From: an uncultured Myxococcales bacterium | GTDB lineage: Bacteria > Myxococcota_A > Polyangia > Polyangiales > Polyangiaceae | NCBI GenBank assembly: GCA_937949945.1 | Contig: CALFEQ010000185.1 | Span: forward strand, 1-56,866 | Direction of reading: 5' to 3' | Length of the DNA stretch: 56,866 nucleotides | Shown here: piece after piece, positions 40,923 through 50,209 of the stretch | Numbering within the stretch: position 1 is the stretch's first letter | How the letters are laid out: each line of letters starts with the position of its first letter | Translations under genes and position numbers: made by a program | The notes under the pieces: generated by a model | Told to the model about the DNA's origin: nothing | Database searches by the model: none | Seen by the model: the letters and a program-made list of their open reading frames with translations, nothing else

Positions 40923-41249
40923 ATGCGTCGACTCGCCCTCTCACTGCCGGCCGCCGCGATCATCGGCTCGCTCGCGACCGCCGACGCGAGCGCGGCCGAC
41001 GCCGGCGCGCCCCGACCGGCGCTCCCCGCCTGTGTCCAGGTCCAGACCGACTCGCGGTACGTGCCCTACGGCTACAACCACGTCGTCATCATCCGGAACG
41101 GCTGCTCGAAGGCGGTCACGTGCTCCGTCGCGACGGACGTGAACCCGGAGACGCAGAGGGTCGAGGTCGCCGCGTCGAGCGCGGTCGAGGTGACGACCTT
41201 CATGGGGTCGCCCTCGTCCACCTTCGTCGCTCGCGTGAGCTGCAATTGA
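40923..41249 (+). CDS. small secreted Cys protein, unknown function
   Basis: The 108-residue protein has a Sec signal peptide (MRRLALSLPAAAIIGSLATA, cut near ADASAADA). The mature domain of about 80 residues has Cys in PACVQV, NGCSKAVTCS and VSCN, likely two disulfides, and a conserved-looking YVPYGYNHVVIIRNGC. It may be a small beta-sandwich secreted into the periplasm or medium. A GTG at 40905 overlapping the previous stop (GTGA) would add six residues and give translational coupling. The gene converges with the kinase gene at 41254, with only four bases between. Confidence 0.72.
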   Translation: MRRLALSLPAAAIIGSLATADASAADAGAPRPALPACVQVQTDSRYVPYGYNHVVIIRNGCSKAVTCSVATDVNPETQRVEVAASSAVEVTTFMGSPSSTFVARVSCN

Positions 41250-41253
41250 CCCC

Positions 41254-43242
41254 TCACCGGCGGGTCTCCTTCCGGTTCCGGAAGCGGGCGCGCATGCGCT
41301 CCATCATGAAGGCGTGATCCTCGCGAGGCCTCGCCCAAGCGACGGCGAAGTTCACGAACAGCGAGAAGTTGGCGATCGACATCGCGTCGAAGCAGAGATC
41401 CGGACGGGCCGCCGCGAAGACGAAGGCGCCGAGGAAGACGAGCGCCGACGGCCAGAGCCGGAAGTCCACGAGGACGGCGCACGCGGCGGCGCACACGAAC
41501 CAGCAGTAGAGGTGCAGCACCCAGACCACCGGGAACGGCAGGCCGAGCACCGCTGCCCCGACCTGGAGCGCGAGCTGCGCGAGGAACGTCACGAGGACGA
41601 TGGCGAGCGCGCGACGGTTGACGATCGTCTTCGTGAGCGACTCGCGTCCCCAGAGACCGATGGCGACGGCGATCGCGAGGATGACGAGGCTGTACAGGTA
41701 CAGCTTCCGGTACGCGGGCTGCTCGGCCTCGCGAAACAGCCGTGGGCCGACGCTGGGAGCGAACGTCCAGACGAGGCCGATCATCGCTGCCACGACGAAG
41801 CGCGTCCGCCGGCCGATGGACATGTCGTGCTGCGCCTCGAGCCGCTCGAGCTCGGCGACGCGCCTTCGCTCGGCCTCGCGCGCACGCATCGCTTCGGCGA
41901 CGCGCTCCGCGAGCTCCGGAGGCGGGCTCTCGAGCTCCGCGAGCGCGGCGGCGGCGGCGTCGGGCTTGCCCTCGTCGAGGTAGAAGGCCACGACCAGCTC
42001 GGTCGCGCGCCGGAGACCGATCCTCGCCTCTTCGTTGTCGTCGCACGCACGCAGCGCCTGGCGGAATCCGAAGCGCGCCTCGACGAAGAGGCGGTCGACG
42101 CGAGCGCGCACCTCGTCGGGATCGCCGCCGCTCGACAGGACCGCGCGCATCTCCTCGACACGCGCGGCGGCGTCCGCGGACAGCGCGAGCGACCCGCGAT
42201 GGCGGAGGTACCACTCGAGCCGCTGCCGCAGCTCGTCGGCGGAGGCGAAGCGCTCCTCGGGAGCGCGGCTCATCGCGCGCGACGCGATCGCGGCGAGCTC
42301 GCGCGGGACGTGCTCGGGGAACGTGAACCGGGAGAGCAGGATCGATGCGACCGTCGCGCGGAAGCCCTCGTGCGCGTGCGGCGGGCGGCCGACGAGGATC
42401 TCGTGGAGGATCGCGCCGAGAAGGTACACGTCGGTGTGCTCGCCGAGCTTGCCGCTGCCGAGCATCTCGGGCGCCATGTACGCGGGCGTCCCGGCCATCT
42501 CCGCCGACTGCGACGCGAGCGGGAGCCGGCCGGTCGGATCGTCCCGGAGGCTGACCGCGATGCCCCAGTCGACGAGGTACACCTCGCCGAAGCGGCCGAT
42601 CATGACGTTCTCCGGCTTGAGGTCGCGATGGATGATGCCGCGCGAGTGCGCGAGGCTCACCGCGTTGCAGAGCTGGATGAGGAGCCGGAGGTTCCATTCG
42701 AGCAGGTCGTCCGCGCCGAAGCGCGCTTTGACGGCCTCCCGATCGGCGATGAGATCGCTCCACGCGACGCCCTCGATGTGCTTGAGCACGATGATGGGCG
42801 TGCCGTCCTCGTCGAGACCGAGGTCGTAGACGGGCACGATGTTCGGGTGCTCGAGCGAGCCGGTCACCCACGCCTCTCGGAGCAGACGGAGCGTCGCTTG
42901 CTCGTTCTTCGCGTCGGGGCGGAGCGTCTTGACGGCCACCGTGCGACCGAGCGACCGCTGCGTCGCGGCGCGCACGATCCCCATCCCGCCTTCGCCGATC
43001 GTCGCGCCCATCGCGAGCCCGCCCGCGATCGAGGCCGTGCGCTCTCCGTCCAGCGCCGCGAGTGCGTGTCTCCCGAGCGCGTCCGAACGAGGACGGGGCG
43101 GCTCGATCCTCGACGTCGGATTCCCCGCGAACGTCTGCGCGAGCGCGTCGAGCGACACCGGCGACATCTCGAGCGTGCGCGCGATCTCCTCCTCGGAGAG
43201 CGTCGGAAGGAACGGGAGCGCCCCCTTGGTACCTGCCACCAC
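41254..43242 (-). CDS. Ser/Thr protein kinase with coiled coil and polytopic membrane domain
   Basis: The 662-residue protein has a Hanks-type kinase at residues about 60-340: GEGGMG, VAVKTL, HRDLKPEN, then VDWGIAV where DFG is normal, and GTPAYMAPE. Aromatic swaps at the middle position (DWG) occur in some active kinases, so activity is likely but unproven. A helical segment (SADELRQRLEWYLRHRG to ELERLEAQH) follows. Six or so membrane segments fill residues 500-630 (for example FVVAAMIGLVWTF, LYLYSLVILAIAVAIG). It may sense a membrane signal. The start is uncertain: GTG at 43242 keeps an N-terminal helix (LSEEEIARTLEMS), while ATG 43167 is also possible. Confidence 0.85.
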   Translation of the reverse strand: MVAGTKGALPFLPTLSEEEIARTLEMSPVSLDALAQTFAGNPTSRIEPPRPRSDALGRHALAALDGERTASIAGGLAMGATIGEGGMGIVRAATQRSLGRTVAVKTLRPDAKNEQATLRLLREAWVTGSLEHPNIVPVYDLGLDEDGTPIIVLKHIEGVAWSDLIADREAVKARFGADDLLEWNLRLLIQLCNAVSLAHSRGIIHRDLKPENVMIGRFGEVYLVDWGIAVSLRDDPTGRLPLASQSAEMAGTPAYMAPEMLGSGKLGEHTDVYLLGAILHEILVGRPPHAHEGFRATVASILLSRFTFPEHVPRELAAIASRAMSRAPEERFASADELRQRLEWYLRHRGSLALSADAAARVEEMRAVLSSGGDPDEVRARVDRLFVEARFGFRQALRACDDNEEARIGLRRATELVVAFYLDEGKPDAAAAALAELESPPPELAERVAEAMRAREAERRRVAELERLEAQHDMSIGRRTRFVVAAMIGLVWTFAPSVGPRLFREAEQPAYRKLYLYSLVILAIAVAIGLWGRESLTKTIVNRRALAIVLVTFLAQLALQVGAAVLGLPFPVVWVLHLYCWFVCAAACAVLVDFRLWPSALVFLGAFVFAAARPDLCFDAMSIANFSLFVNFAVAWARPREDHAFMMERMRARFRNRKETRR

Positions 43243-43304
43243 CGCCAGTGTTCCGGATGCGTGGGCGCAGCGAAAGGGGCAAGCCCATCCAGGCGGCGGC
43301 GCGC

Positions 43305-43514
43305 TCAGTCCTCCGCCTTGAGGCGGTTCGCCTTTCGGAGGAGGTAGATGCCGAGCCCGAACAGCGGGAGCGAGGGCACGAGGACGACGAGGGGGAACGT
43401 CGGCCTCTGGCGGATTTCGGGCTTCGTGAAGAAGAAACAGCCGACGTCGATGCACACCGCCATGAGGAGGACGATGGCGCCGAGGACTCGCGCGGTGAAT
43501 CGATCTGTGATCAC
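43305..43514 (-). CDS. small two-TM membrane protein, unknown function
   Basis: The 69-residue protein has two membrane segments (VLGAIVLLMAVCIDVGCFFF and LVVLVPSLPLFGLGIYLL) and a basic C-terminus. It begins with GTG at 43514 with GAGGAGG eight bases upstream, a strong ribosome-binding site that supports the start. It is divergent from the lipoprotein gene at 43546 (31 bases). It lies upstream of the kinase gene on the same strand, so it may belong to the same transcript. Confidence 0.7.
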   Translation of the reverse strand: MITDRFTARVLGAIVLLMAVCIDVGCFFFTKPEIRQRPTFPLVVLVPSLPLFGLGIYLLRKANRLKAED

Positions 43515-43545
43515 GTCGGGGCCTCCTCTATCATCGGCGGAAACG

Positions 43546-44763
43546 ATGCGCGACCTTGGAGTGCGGCTTTTCTTGGGGGCCTGCCTCGTGGCGCAAGGAT
43601 GTCAGGTGACACCCGCGATCACCGTGGTACGCACCGCGCCCGGCGACAAGCCCGAGGAAATCAAAGGCGATCCCGTCAAGCTGAAGCGCGGATCGCAGGA
43701 GCCGTACGTCGGCGCGAACGAAGGCTTCTTCGTCGTCCGCAACCAGGAGGATTGGGAGCGCGCCTGGCCCGCGAAGGCGGTCCCGCCGATGCCGTCGACG
43801 TTCGACACGTCGAGCCAGATGCTCCTGCTCGCCGTGGCGGAGAAGCGCGAGACGACGAGCGTGAGGATCCAGCGCGCGGTCGAGACCGCGGCGACGCTCT
43901 ACGTCTGGGTCAAGGAGACCACGCTGGGCGAGCACTGCGTGAAGAAGACGAACGAACGCGCCTTCGACGCGGCGGTCGCCATGCGCCTCGACAAGCCGGT
44001 GAAGGTCTTCGTCGAGGAGGAGCGCGGCGAGTCGTGCGGAGAGCCGCCCCTCGCCGGCGTCCTCTGTCGCCAGTCGGGCAAGATGGAATGGGCAAAGGCG
44101 ATCACCGCGCAGCCCGGCGACACCGTCGAATGCGAGATCACGGCCGTCGGACGCGGCAAGTTCGCCCTCGTGGACAGGCTGCTCAGGGTGCACGACCTGC
44201 CCGCCGGCTCGACCGCGAAGCTCCGCTTCGCGAAGGGACCGTATCGCGCCGACCTCGGGATCGACGTCTACGGCACGTACACCGTGATGGCGGAGGCGGT
44301 CGACGAAGCGGGGCGTCGCGGCCAGGCGACCGCGACGATCGACGTGAAGCCGCCCAAGACGAAGGACGTGCTCGTGCAGCTCGTCTGGCACGGCTTCGAC
44401 GTCGGCGACGAGCCCGACACGTTCCCGCGCGTGAACCTGCGCGTCACGGACGAGTCGAAGGGCCAGCGCTGCTCCGCCGAGATCCCCATCCCCGGGCTCT
44501 GCGACGTGAAGACCCGCGGCGCGTACACGTACATGCAGATCCCCGCGGGCGCCCGAAAGCTGCCGGTCTCGGTGCAGTACCTCGACGAGCGGGTGGAGAA
44601 GGGCCCCGGCCCGTGCGTGCACGTCTGGTTCGACGGCGCACGCACGGCCGAGACGTGCGACCGCAAGCACCGCGAAGCCGACGAGGTCTGGCAGGTCGGA
44701 GTGCTCGACACGGCGACGGGCAAGCTGGAGCTGGAAGGCTCGAGCAGCGCAGCGGCGAAGTAG
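43546..44763 (+). CDS. large lipoprotein with repeated beta domains, unknown function
   Basis: The 405-residue protein starts with a lipoprotein signal (MRDLGVRLFLGACLVAQGC). After a short linker a first domain (GFFVVRNQEDWERAWPAK, MLLLAVAEKRET) resembles proteins of unknown function that sit under a lipid anchor. The second half has Ig-like or cadherin-like strand patterns (GTYTVMAEAVDEAGRRGQATATIDV). Cysteines are few and paired (RCSAEIPIPGLC, CVHVWFDG, ETCDR). No enzyme motif is visible. The start was moved from the longest frame to 43546, where the signal peptide begins. It is convergent with the phosphate transporter gene. Confidence 0.75.
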   Translation: MRDLGVRLFLGACLVAQGCQVTPAITVVRTAPGDKPEEIKGDPVKLKRGSQEPYVGANEGFFVVRNQEDWERAWPAKAVPPMPSTFDTSSQMLLLAVAEKRETTSVRIQRAVETAATLYVWVKETTLGEHCVKKTNERAFDAAVAMRLDKPVKVFVEEERGESCGEPPLAGVLCRQSGKMEWAKAITAQPGDTVECEITAVGRGKFALVDRLLRVHDLPAGSTAKLRFAKGPYRADLGIDVYGTYTVMAEAVDEAGRRGQATATIDVKPPKTKDVLVQLVWHGFDVGDEPDTFPRVNLRVTDESKGQRCSAEIPIPGLCDVKTRGAYTYMQIPAGARKLPVSVQYLDERVEKGPGPCVHVWFDGARTAETCDRKHREADEVWQVGVLDTATGKLELEGSSSAAAK

Positions 44764-44810
44764 GCTGCCGCGCGCGGACCTCGTCCTCCCCGCGAATCTT
44801 CGAACGAGGG

Positions 44811-45836
44811 CTACTCGAAGATGCGCCCGAGGAGGAGCATCGTGACGTAAGCAATGACGCCGCTCAGCGGCAGCGTCAGCACCCACGCGACCAGGATGTT
44901 GCCCGCGACGCCCCAGCGGACGGCGCTCACGCGCTTGCTCGCGCCGACGCCCATGATGCACGCGTTGATGCAGTGGGTCGTCGAGACCGGGACGCCGAGG
45001 TGGCTCGCGCCGAGGATCGTGAGCGCGCCCGACGTCTGGGCAGCGAACCCCTGAAGCGTGTTCAGGCGGATGATCTTCGTGCCCATCGTCTTGATGATCT
45101 TCGTGCCGCCGGCCATCGTGCCGAGCCCGATCGCGGCCGCGCACGCGAGGATGACCCACATCGGAACGGCGTCGCCCTGCGGGAGCATCCACGCCGGCAG
45201 AGCGCCCTCGTGTCCGGCCGAGACGAATGCCAGCAGCGCCAGCGTGATGATGCCCATCGACTTCTGCGCGTCGTTGGAGCCATGGGCGAACGCGAGCCCC
45301 ATCGCCGAGAGGAGCGTCAGCGCGCGCGACACGCGGTGCACGATGGCCGGGCGCACGCCTCGGACCGCCCACACGAGCGCGATCATCATGACGAACGCGG
45401 CGAAGAACCCGAGGGTGGGCGATGCGACGAGTGGGACGAGCACCTTGTCCTCGAGCGCGTCCCATCGGAACGCGCTCATCCCGGCCTTCGCGACGACGGC
45501 GCCGGCGAGGGCGCCGATGAGCGCGTGCGACGAGCTCGACGGGATGCCGTACCACCACGTGATCAGGTTCCAGATGCACGCGCCGATGAGAGCGGCGAGC
45601 ACGACCGTCTGTGTGACGTCCGACGGATCGGCGAACCCGGACGCGATCGTCTTGGCGACGGCCGTCCCGGTGACGGCGCCGACGAAGTTCAGGACGCCCG
45701 CGAGCAGGACCGCGGTGCGCACGGGAAGGACGCCCGTCGAGACCACCGTGGCAATGGCGTTCGCGGCGTCGTGGAACCCATTGATGTAGTCGAAGATGAT
45801 CGCGAAGACGATGACGCAGATGAGCAGGCTAACCAT
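44811..45836 (-). CDS. inorganic phosphate transporter, PiT family
   Basis: The 341-residue membrane protein has the two inverted PiT repeats: GFHDAANAIATVVSTG near the N-terminus (the GANDVANA-type signature) and AHGSNDAQKSMGIITL in the middle. It also has SSSSHALIG and GVPVSTTHCINACIMG near the membrane re-entrant loops. About 10 transmembrane segments are visible. PiT proteins import phosphate (often as a metal-phosphate complex) using the proton or sodium gradient. The gene overlaps the end of the DUF47 gene by eight bases, so they are translated as a coupled pair; such DUF47 proteins are thought to control PiT. Confidence 0.93.
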   Translation of the reverse strand: MVSLLICVIVFAIIFDYINGFHDAANAIATVVSTGVLPVRTAVLLAGVLNFVGAVTGTAVAKTIASGFADPSDVTQTVVLAALIGACIWNLITWWYGIPSSSSHALIGALAGAVVAKAGMSAFRWDALEDKVLVPLVASPTLGFFAAFVMMIALVWAVRGVRPAIVHRVSRALTLLSAMGLAFAHGSNDAQKSMGIITLALLAFVSAGHEGALPAWMLPQGDAVPMWVILACAAAIGLGTMAGGTKIIKTMGTKIIRLNTLQGFAAQTSGALTILGASHLGVPVSTTHCINACIMGVGASKRVSAVRWGVAGNILVAWVLTLPLSGVIAYVTMLLLGRIFE

Positions 45837-46494
45837 GCTTCACAGCGAGGTTGGCGAGCGTGTCTGCGATCGAGTCGCACTGATCGATCGCGTTCTCGAG
45901 ATCCTCGAGCACGGTCTTCTCGCGGATGAGGACGCGAGCGTCCATCGCGGTCTCGCGATAAGCGCCGGAGACGTCCGGCTTGAACAGCGCCGAGAGCGCC
46001 TCGCGGTACACCACGTCGGCCTCCTTCTCGATCTTTCGTAGCTCTCGCGCGACCTGCACGATCTCGCTGTACCGGTGCTTGCGCAGCTTCGGGATCGCCT
46101 CGTCGATCTTCTCCGTGCACCGGACGATGTAGTCGATGAGCTTCTTCATCGGCTCGGTAGGCTTGTCGACACCGAGCAAGACGCAGGCGCGGATGGCACC
46201 GTTCGTGAGATCGAGCACGCCGTCGAGCTCGGAGGAGAGCTTCTGGAGGTCTTCGCGATCGATCGGCGTCACGAAGGTCCGAGCGAGCGCCTCCTCCATC
46301 TCGTGGACGATCCCGTCGCCCTCGTGCTCGATCTTCTGCACGGCGTCACGCGCCTGCTCGGCGGTCGTGCCGTTCGTGGCGAACTTGCTGAGCGCCTTCG
46401 CGCCCTCGTGCGCGGCCTTCGCCTGTCGCTCGAGGAAGTCGTAGAAGTGGTCTTCCCTCGGCAGAAACCAGCGGATGATGTCTTGAACACCCAT
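45829..46494 (-). CDS. DUF47/PhoU-like regulator of the PiT transporter
   Basis: The 221-residue protein is all alpha, with the DUF47 start IRWFLPREDHFYDFLERQAK. It has metal-binding-like E...D patterns of PhoU folds (KIEHEGDGIVHEMEEALART, then REDLQKLSSELDGVLDL and RKIEKEADVVYREAL). Proteins of this family are encoded next to PiT transporters and probably regulate phosphate uptake. The start ATG has GGAGGA eight bases upstream, and its stop overlaps the start of the transporter gene. A 226-base gap with no gene lies upstream. Confidence 0.9.
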   Translation of the reverse strand: MGVQDIIRWFLPREDHFYDFLERQAKAAHEGAKALSKFATNGTTAEQARDAVQKIEHEGDGIVHEMEEALARTFVTPIDREDLQKLSSELDGVLDLTNGAIRACVLLGVDKPTEPMKKLIDYIVRCTEKIDEAIPKLRKHRYSEIVQVARELRKIEKEADVVYREALSALFKPDVSGAYRETAMDARVLIREKTVLEDLENAIDQCDSIADTLANLAVKHG

Positions 46495-46720
46495 CAGCGA
46501 TTCCTCCGGAGCGATTCCACCGCCACTGGCTGCTCCTTTTGCTCCATTGTCCGCGCCGGAATCTAGCCATTTCGCTCAAGCTTGTGTTTCGACCTCGTGA
46601 CGTCCTCGCGGCAGGCCGGTGAGGCGCCCGGATTCCATCGGGATCTCCATCGCTTCATGACCGACCGCCGCCCATGGTCCGGCTCGGGGAGCGCCGTCCT
46701 GAAAAAAGGAGATTGACTCT

Positions 46721-47410
46721 TCAAGGGACCTCGGCCGTAGGCGCGTCGACGACGCCCACGTAGGCGCGAGCACGGACGACCCCGCGCTCGCGCAACGGCT
46801 CGACCATCGGCCGGAAGCCCGCGCGACGAAGCACCCGGACGAAGCCATCCGCCGGGTACCCGCTCCACACCGCGAAGATCCCGCCCGGAGCGAGCGCGCG
46901 ACGCGCACGGACGAGCGACGGCTCGGCGTAGAGTCGCGCGTTCGTACGGAAGCTCGCCCAGTCGGGTCCGTTGTCCACGTCGAGCAAGATGGCCGCGGCG
47001 CTGCCGGCGTCGGTCTCGGCGATCACGTCGGCGACGTCGGCGCACCGCAAGACCACGCGCGGATCGTCGAGGGCGCCCGCGACGAGATGCGCGGCGTCCG
47101 TCCTCGCGAGGTCGACGACGGCGCGGAGCTTCTCCACGACGACGATCTCCGCCGCCGCGGGCGCCACGTCGAGCACGCCACGCAGCGTCGCCCCGAACCC
47201 GAGCCCGCCGACGATCACGCGCGGACGAGCCCCCACCGGGATGCGCTCGAGCGCCGTGGCGGCGAGCCGGCCGAACGCGAGCTCCGTCTCGAGCGCGGCG
47301 CTCGAGAGGAGCACCACGTTGCCGAGCAAGAGCTCGAGGTGCGGGCCGCGACGGCGCAAGAGCAGCGACCGGTCGTCGTCGACCCACCTCCTCAGGATCT
47401 CGATCTTCAC
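46721..47410 (-). CDS. spermidine-synthase-like methyltransferase-fold protein
   Basis: The 229-residue protein has the Rossmann-like fold of spermidine synthases. It shows LGFGATLRGVLDVAP as motif I (GGLGFG) with IVVVEKLRAVVDLAR as motif II, and the Asp region AAILLDVDNGPDWAS. The aminopropyl-transfer gatekeeper pattern of true spermidine synthases (DYDEYxYH) is absent. A methyltransferase or related role is therefore possible, and the annotation stays at fold level. It lies 29 bases downstream of the kinase gene on the same strand, so co-transcription is likely. Confidence 0.75.
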   Translation of the reverse strand: MKIEILRRWVDDDRSLLLRRRGPHLELLLGNVVLLSSAALETELAFGRLAATALERIPVGARPRVIVGGLGFGATLRGVLDVAPAAAEIVVVEKLRAVVDLARTDAAHLVAGALDDPRVVLRCADVADVIAETDAGSAAAILLDVDNGPDWASFRTNARLYAEPSLVRARRALAPGGIFAVWSGYPADGFVRVLRRAGFRPMVEPLRERGVVRARAYVGVVDAPTAEVP

Positions 47411-47439
47411 GGCCTCGCCACCTGGGACGGGCTCCTAGC

Positions 47440-48861
47440 TCATTCTCGCGTCGGCGGGATCTCGGACGTGGGCTCGGGCTCCGGCTGCGAAGCCTTGCCG
47501 GTCTGCGAGGTCGATGCCGTGTGCGCCGACTTCGCCGTCGTGGACGACGCCCTGGGCCGGGTGGTGTGGCCCTGCGTCGGACGCGTGGTCGAGCTCGCGG
47601 GTGCCTTGCTCGTCGTGTCGGCGGGCGTGGTGGGGATCGCGATCGCCGGCGGCAGCGGATCCTCGGGCACGGGCGAGGAGTCGGCCGTCGGAGGAGGCGC
47701 CTCGGTCGACACGGCGCTCCTGCTGGACGCCTTGTACCAGCGCACGCTCGCGAACGCGGCCGTGACGACGATGATCGCGAGGAGGCCGGACCAGAGCAAA
47801 AAGCTCGCGGCCGACATGTCCTTCTTCTTCGGCTCCTTCGGAGCTTGCGCCGTGCTGGTCGATTGCGACGACGTCGCCCAGGTGCTCTTCGGCCCGGTGA
47901 CCGACGGCCCGCTCGGAGCCGGAGCGGGAGCGGCAGTGATCAGCGCCGGGCCGAGGATCGCGATGCGCTCGAGCGAAGGTGCCGCGTTCGGACCGGCGTA
48001 GGGAGCGAGCATCCTCGCGAGCTCGACGACGTCGGGGCGTCGCATGCGGTCTCGTTCCATGCAGCGGAAGAGCACGTGCTCGAGCCCCTCCGGGATGTCG
48101 GGCCGGAAGTCGCGCAGGTTCGGCACCGGGCCGTGCATGATCTTCTGGATCAGATCGCCGAGCGAGTTGCCGGTGAAGGGTGCCTTGCCGCTGATGAGCC
48201 GGAAGAGGATGACGCCCAACGACCAGACGTCGCTCCGCGCGTCCGCATCGCGCGCGGACATGATCTGCTCGGGCGACATGTAGCTCGGCGAGCCGAGGAG
48301 ATCGGTCGCCTTCGTCACGACGCTGTCGACGTGACGGCCCGGCGAGGTGTCCTCGAACCCGAGCTCGAGGACCTTCGACACCCCGAAGTCGAGGACCTTC
48401 ACGACCGGCTCGCCGCCGGAGCCTCGCGTGAGGAACAAGTTGGCGGGCTTGAGATCGCGATGGACGATGCCGTACGAGTGCGCCTCCGCGATCGCCTCGC
48501 ACGCTTGGATGATGTAGTCGCACGCCTCTTGGACGGGGAACGGACCGCGCTTCTGGAGCAGCGCGGACAGGTCGGTCCCCTCGAGGTACTCCATCACGAT
48601 GTACGGCACGCCGTTGTCGAGCGAGCCGACGTCGAGGACGCGCGAGACGTGCTTGCTCTTCAGCCGCACGGTGTTGCGCGCCTCGCGGAGGAACCGGCTC
48701 TTGTGCTCCTCGAGGAAGTCCGAGCGCATGAACTTGAGCGCCACGGTCTGCCCGAGCTGGAGGTGCCGGGCGGCTACGACGTAGCCCATGCCCCCTTCCC
48801 CGATCACGCGCTCGATCTGGAATTTCCCCGCGATGATCTCGCCGGGGCGCACCTCGCTCAC
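47440..48861 (-). CDS. Ser/Thr protein kinase with Pro/Thr-rich tail and single TM
   Basis: The 473-residue protein has an intact Hanks kinase at residues 12-285: GEGGMGYVV, VALKFM, HRDLKPAN, LDFGVSK, GSPSYMSPEQ. A linker of Pro/Ala/Ser residues leads to one transmembrane helix near residue 360 (FLLWSGLLAIIVVTAAF). A Thr/Pro/Ser-rich outer tail of about 90 residues then runs to the C-terminus, with no recognised ligand domain. This is the usual receptor-like layout of myxobacterial kinases. The start is a GTG at 48861. It is divergent from the exported protein gene at 49131 and is followed by the spermidine-synthase-like gene. Confidence 0.92.
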   Translation of the reverse strand: MSEVRPGEIIAGKFQIERVIGEGGMGYVVAARHLQLGQTVALKFMRSDFLEEHKSRFLREARNTVRLKSKHVSRVLDVGSLDNGVPYIVMEYLEGTDLSALLQKRGPFPVQEACDYIIQACEAIAEAHSYGIVHRDLKPANLFLTRGSGGEPVVKVLDFGVSKVLELGFEDTSPGRHVDSVVTKATDLLGSPSYMSPEQIMSARDADARSDVWSLGVILFRLISGKAPFTGNSLGDLIQKIMHGPVPNLRDFRPDIPEGLEHVLFRCMERDRMRRPDVVELARMLAPYAGPNAAPSLERIAILGPALITAAPAPAPSGPSVTGPKSTWATSSQSTSTAQAPKEPKKKDMSAASFLLWSGLLAIIVVTAAFASVRWYKASSRSAVSTEAPPPTADSSPVPEDPLPPAIAIPTTPADTTSKAPASSTTRPTQGHTTRPRASSTTAKSAHTASTSQTGKASQPEPEPTSEIPPTRE

Positions 48862-49130
48862 GGTCGAGAGTGTGCGCGTCCTTCTGGGCCAAATCAAGAA
48901 ACGCCGCGGGAAATCTGGCGAAGCGAACGCCGGGAGATCGCGGTCGATATCGCTGCCTTCGGTCGCGCATCGGTTCGTGCCGGCTCGAGGACGACACATG
49001 CGATCGCGACGACGTCTCGTCGGATGGCGCGGGCCACCCACCGCGTGGCCGGGCCATGGGGTCACGCGCGCCAAGCCGCGAGAAGTCCTCGGATGCGTGC
49101 ATGGAACGCGGCTGGCTCGGGGCGCGCGCC

Positions 49131-50195
49131 ATGAAGCTCGGTATCGCACCACGTCCCGCCCCTCGTCGGACGGCGTTCCTCGCCGTCCTCTCCTTCCTCC
49201 TCGCCTGCACGCTCGCGCCACGCGCGTGGGCCGCTCCGCGTTGGGCTTCGTCCCCGGAGGACGCGCTCGCCGACGGCGACGTCGATGCGGAGGACGTCGC
49301 AGCCCGGAGCGTTCTTCCGATCCTGTCGTCGCCGACCGGCGGCAGGGCGGTGCTCGGATCGCCGCGCGGCTCGGCATGGCTCTCGCTCGTGGGATTCACG
49401 CGACGGACGTACGACGACCGCCGCGAGGTCGGCGGATTCCTCGTCCTCGGGCTCCCGCTCGAGCGCTTCGCGCGTGGGAGCAACCGCGTGTCGAGCCTGC
49501 CGCCGCCTCTGCCCGCCCGCTCGGACGCGTCGAGGCCCGAGATCGTGCACGTCGGGTCGGAGCGCGTGGCGCTCGAGGCGAGCTCGACCGAGGTTCCGTT
49601 CCAGTCGATGGTGACCCCGAGGCTCGCCCGCGCGTGCGTCGCCGCGGCGTGGCGCGCGGCCGGGCTCGCGCCGGACAACGCGAGGCTCGAGTCGATCGCG
49701 TCGCGCGCCCGGTGGAGCGCCATCCTCCCGGAGGCGCGGCTGCGCGCCGTGCGGTACGAGGACGCGCGGCTGTCGCTCGACACCGGGACGCAGACGAGCC
49801 GCCTGCGCGACTCCTCGGGCGCGAACATCGGACTCGAGGCCCGGCTCACCTGGAGGCTCGACCGGCTCGTCTACGCCGACGACGAGCCGAGCTTCGAGCG
49901 CATGCGCATCGAGCATCGGGACGCGCGCGCCCGTGTCGCCGCGAAGGTCCTCGACGCGCTCTTCCACTGGCAACGCGCCGTGCTCGACTTGCAGACGCTG
50001 CCGCCGTCGCAGCAAGGGACGCGCGACGAAGCGGACGTCGTGCTGCGCGTCGCCGAAGCGGAGGCCGCGCTCGACGTGCTCACGAACGGCTGGTTCGGCG
50101 CGCACGTCCGCCGCCAGCCGGCGAGGAGGATCGGCCTCGGAGGCTCGGCCGGCGCGCCGCCGAACCGGGACGAGGCAGACGACGGAGATCTGTGA
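49131..50195 (+). CDS. exported protein, unknown function
   Basis: The 354-residue protein has an Arg-rich N-terminus and signal peptide (RRTAFLAVLSFLLACTLA, probable cut at AWA-APR). The mature part contains VGGFLVLGLPLERFARG, FQSMVTPRLARACVAAAWRA, and a long C-terminal helical part (VAAKVLDALFHWQRAVLDLQ). No domain is recognised. The second half looks helical like the periplasmic helices of outer-membrane efflux proteins, but this is only a resemblance. ATG 49131 was chosen over 49101. It ends 14 bases before prfB, so the two may be co-transcribed. Confidence 0.68.
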   Translation: MKLGIAPRPAPRRTAFLAVLSFLLACTLAPRAWAAPRWASSPEDALADGDVDAEDVAARSVLPILSSPTGGRAVLGSPRGSAWLSLVGFTRRTYDDRREVGGFLVLGLPLERFARGSNRVSSLPPPLPARSDASRPEIVHVGSERVALEASSTEVPFQSMVTPRLARACVAAAWRAAGLAPDNARLESIASRARWSAILPEARLRAVRYEDARLSLDTGTQTSRLRDSSGANIGLEARLTWRLDRLVYADDEPSFERMRIEHRDARARVAAKVLDALFHWQRAVLDLQTLPPSQQGTRDEADVVLRVAEAEAALDVLTNGWFGAHVRRQPARRIGLGGSAGAPPNRDEADDGDL

Positions 50196-50209
50196 TATAT
50201 GCGCCGGTC

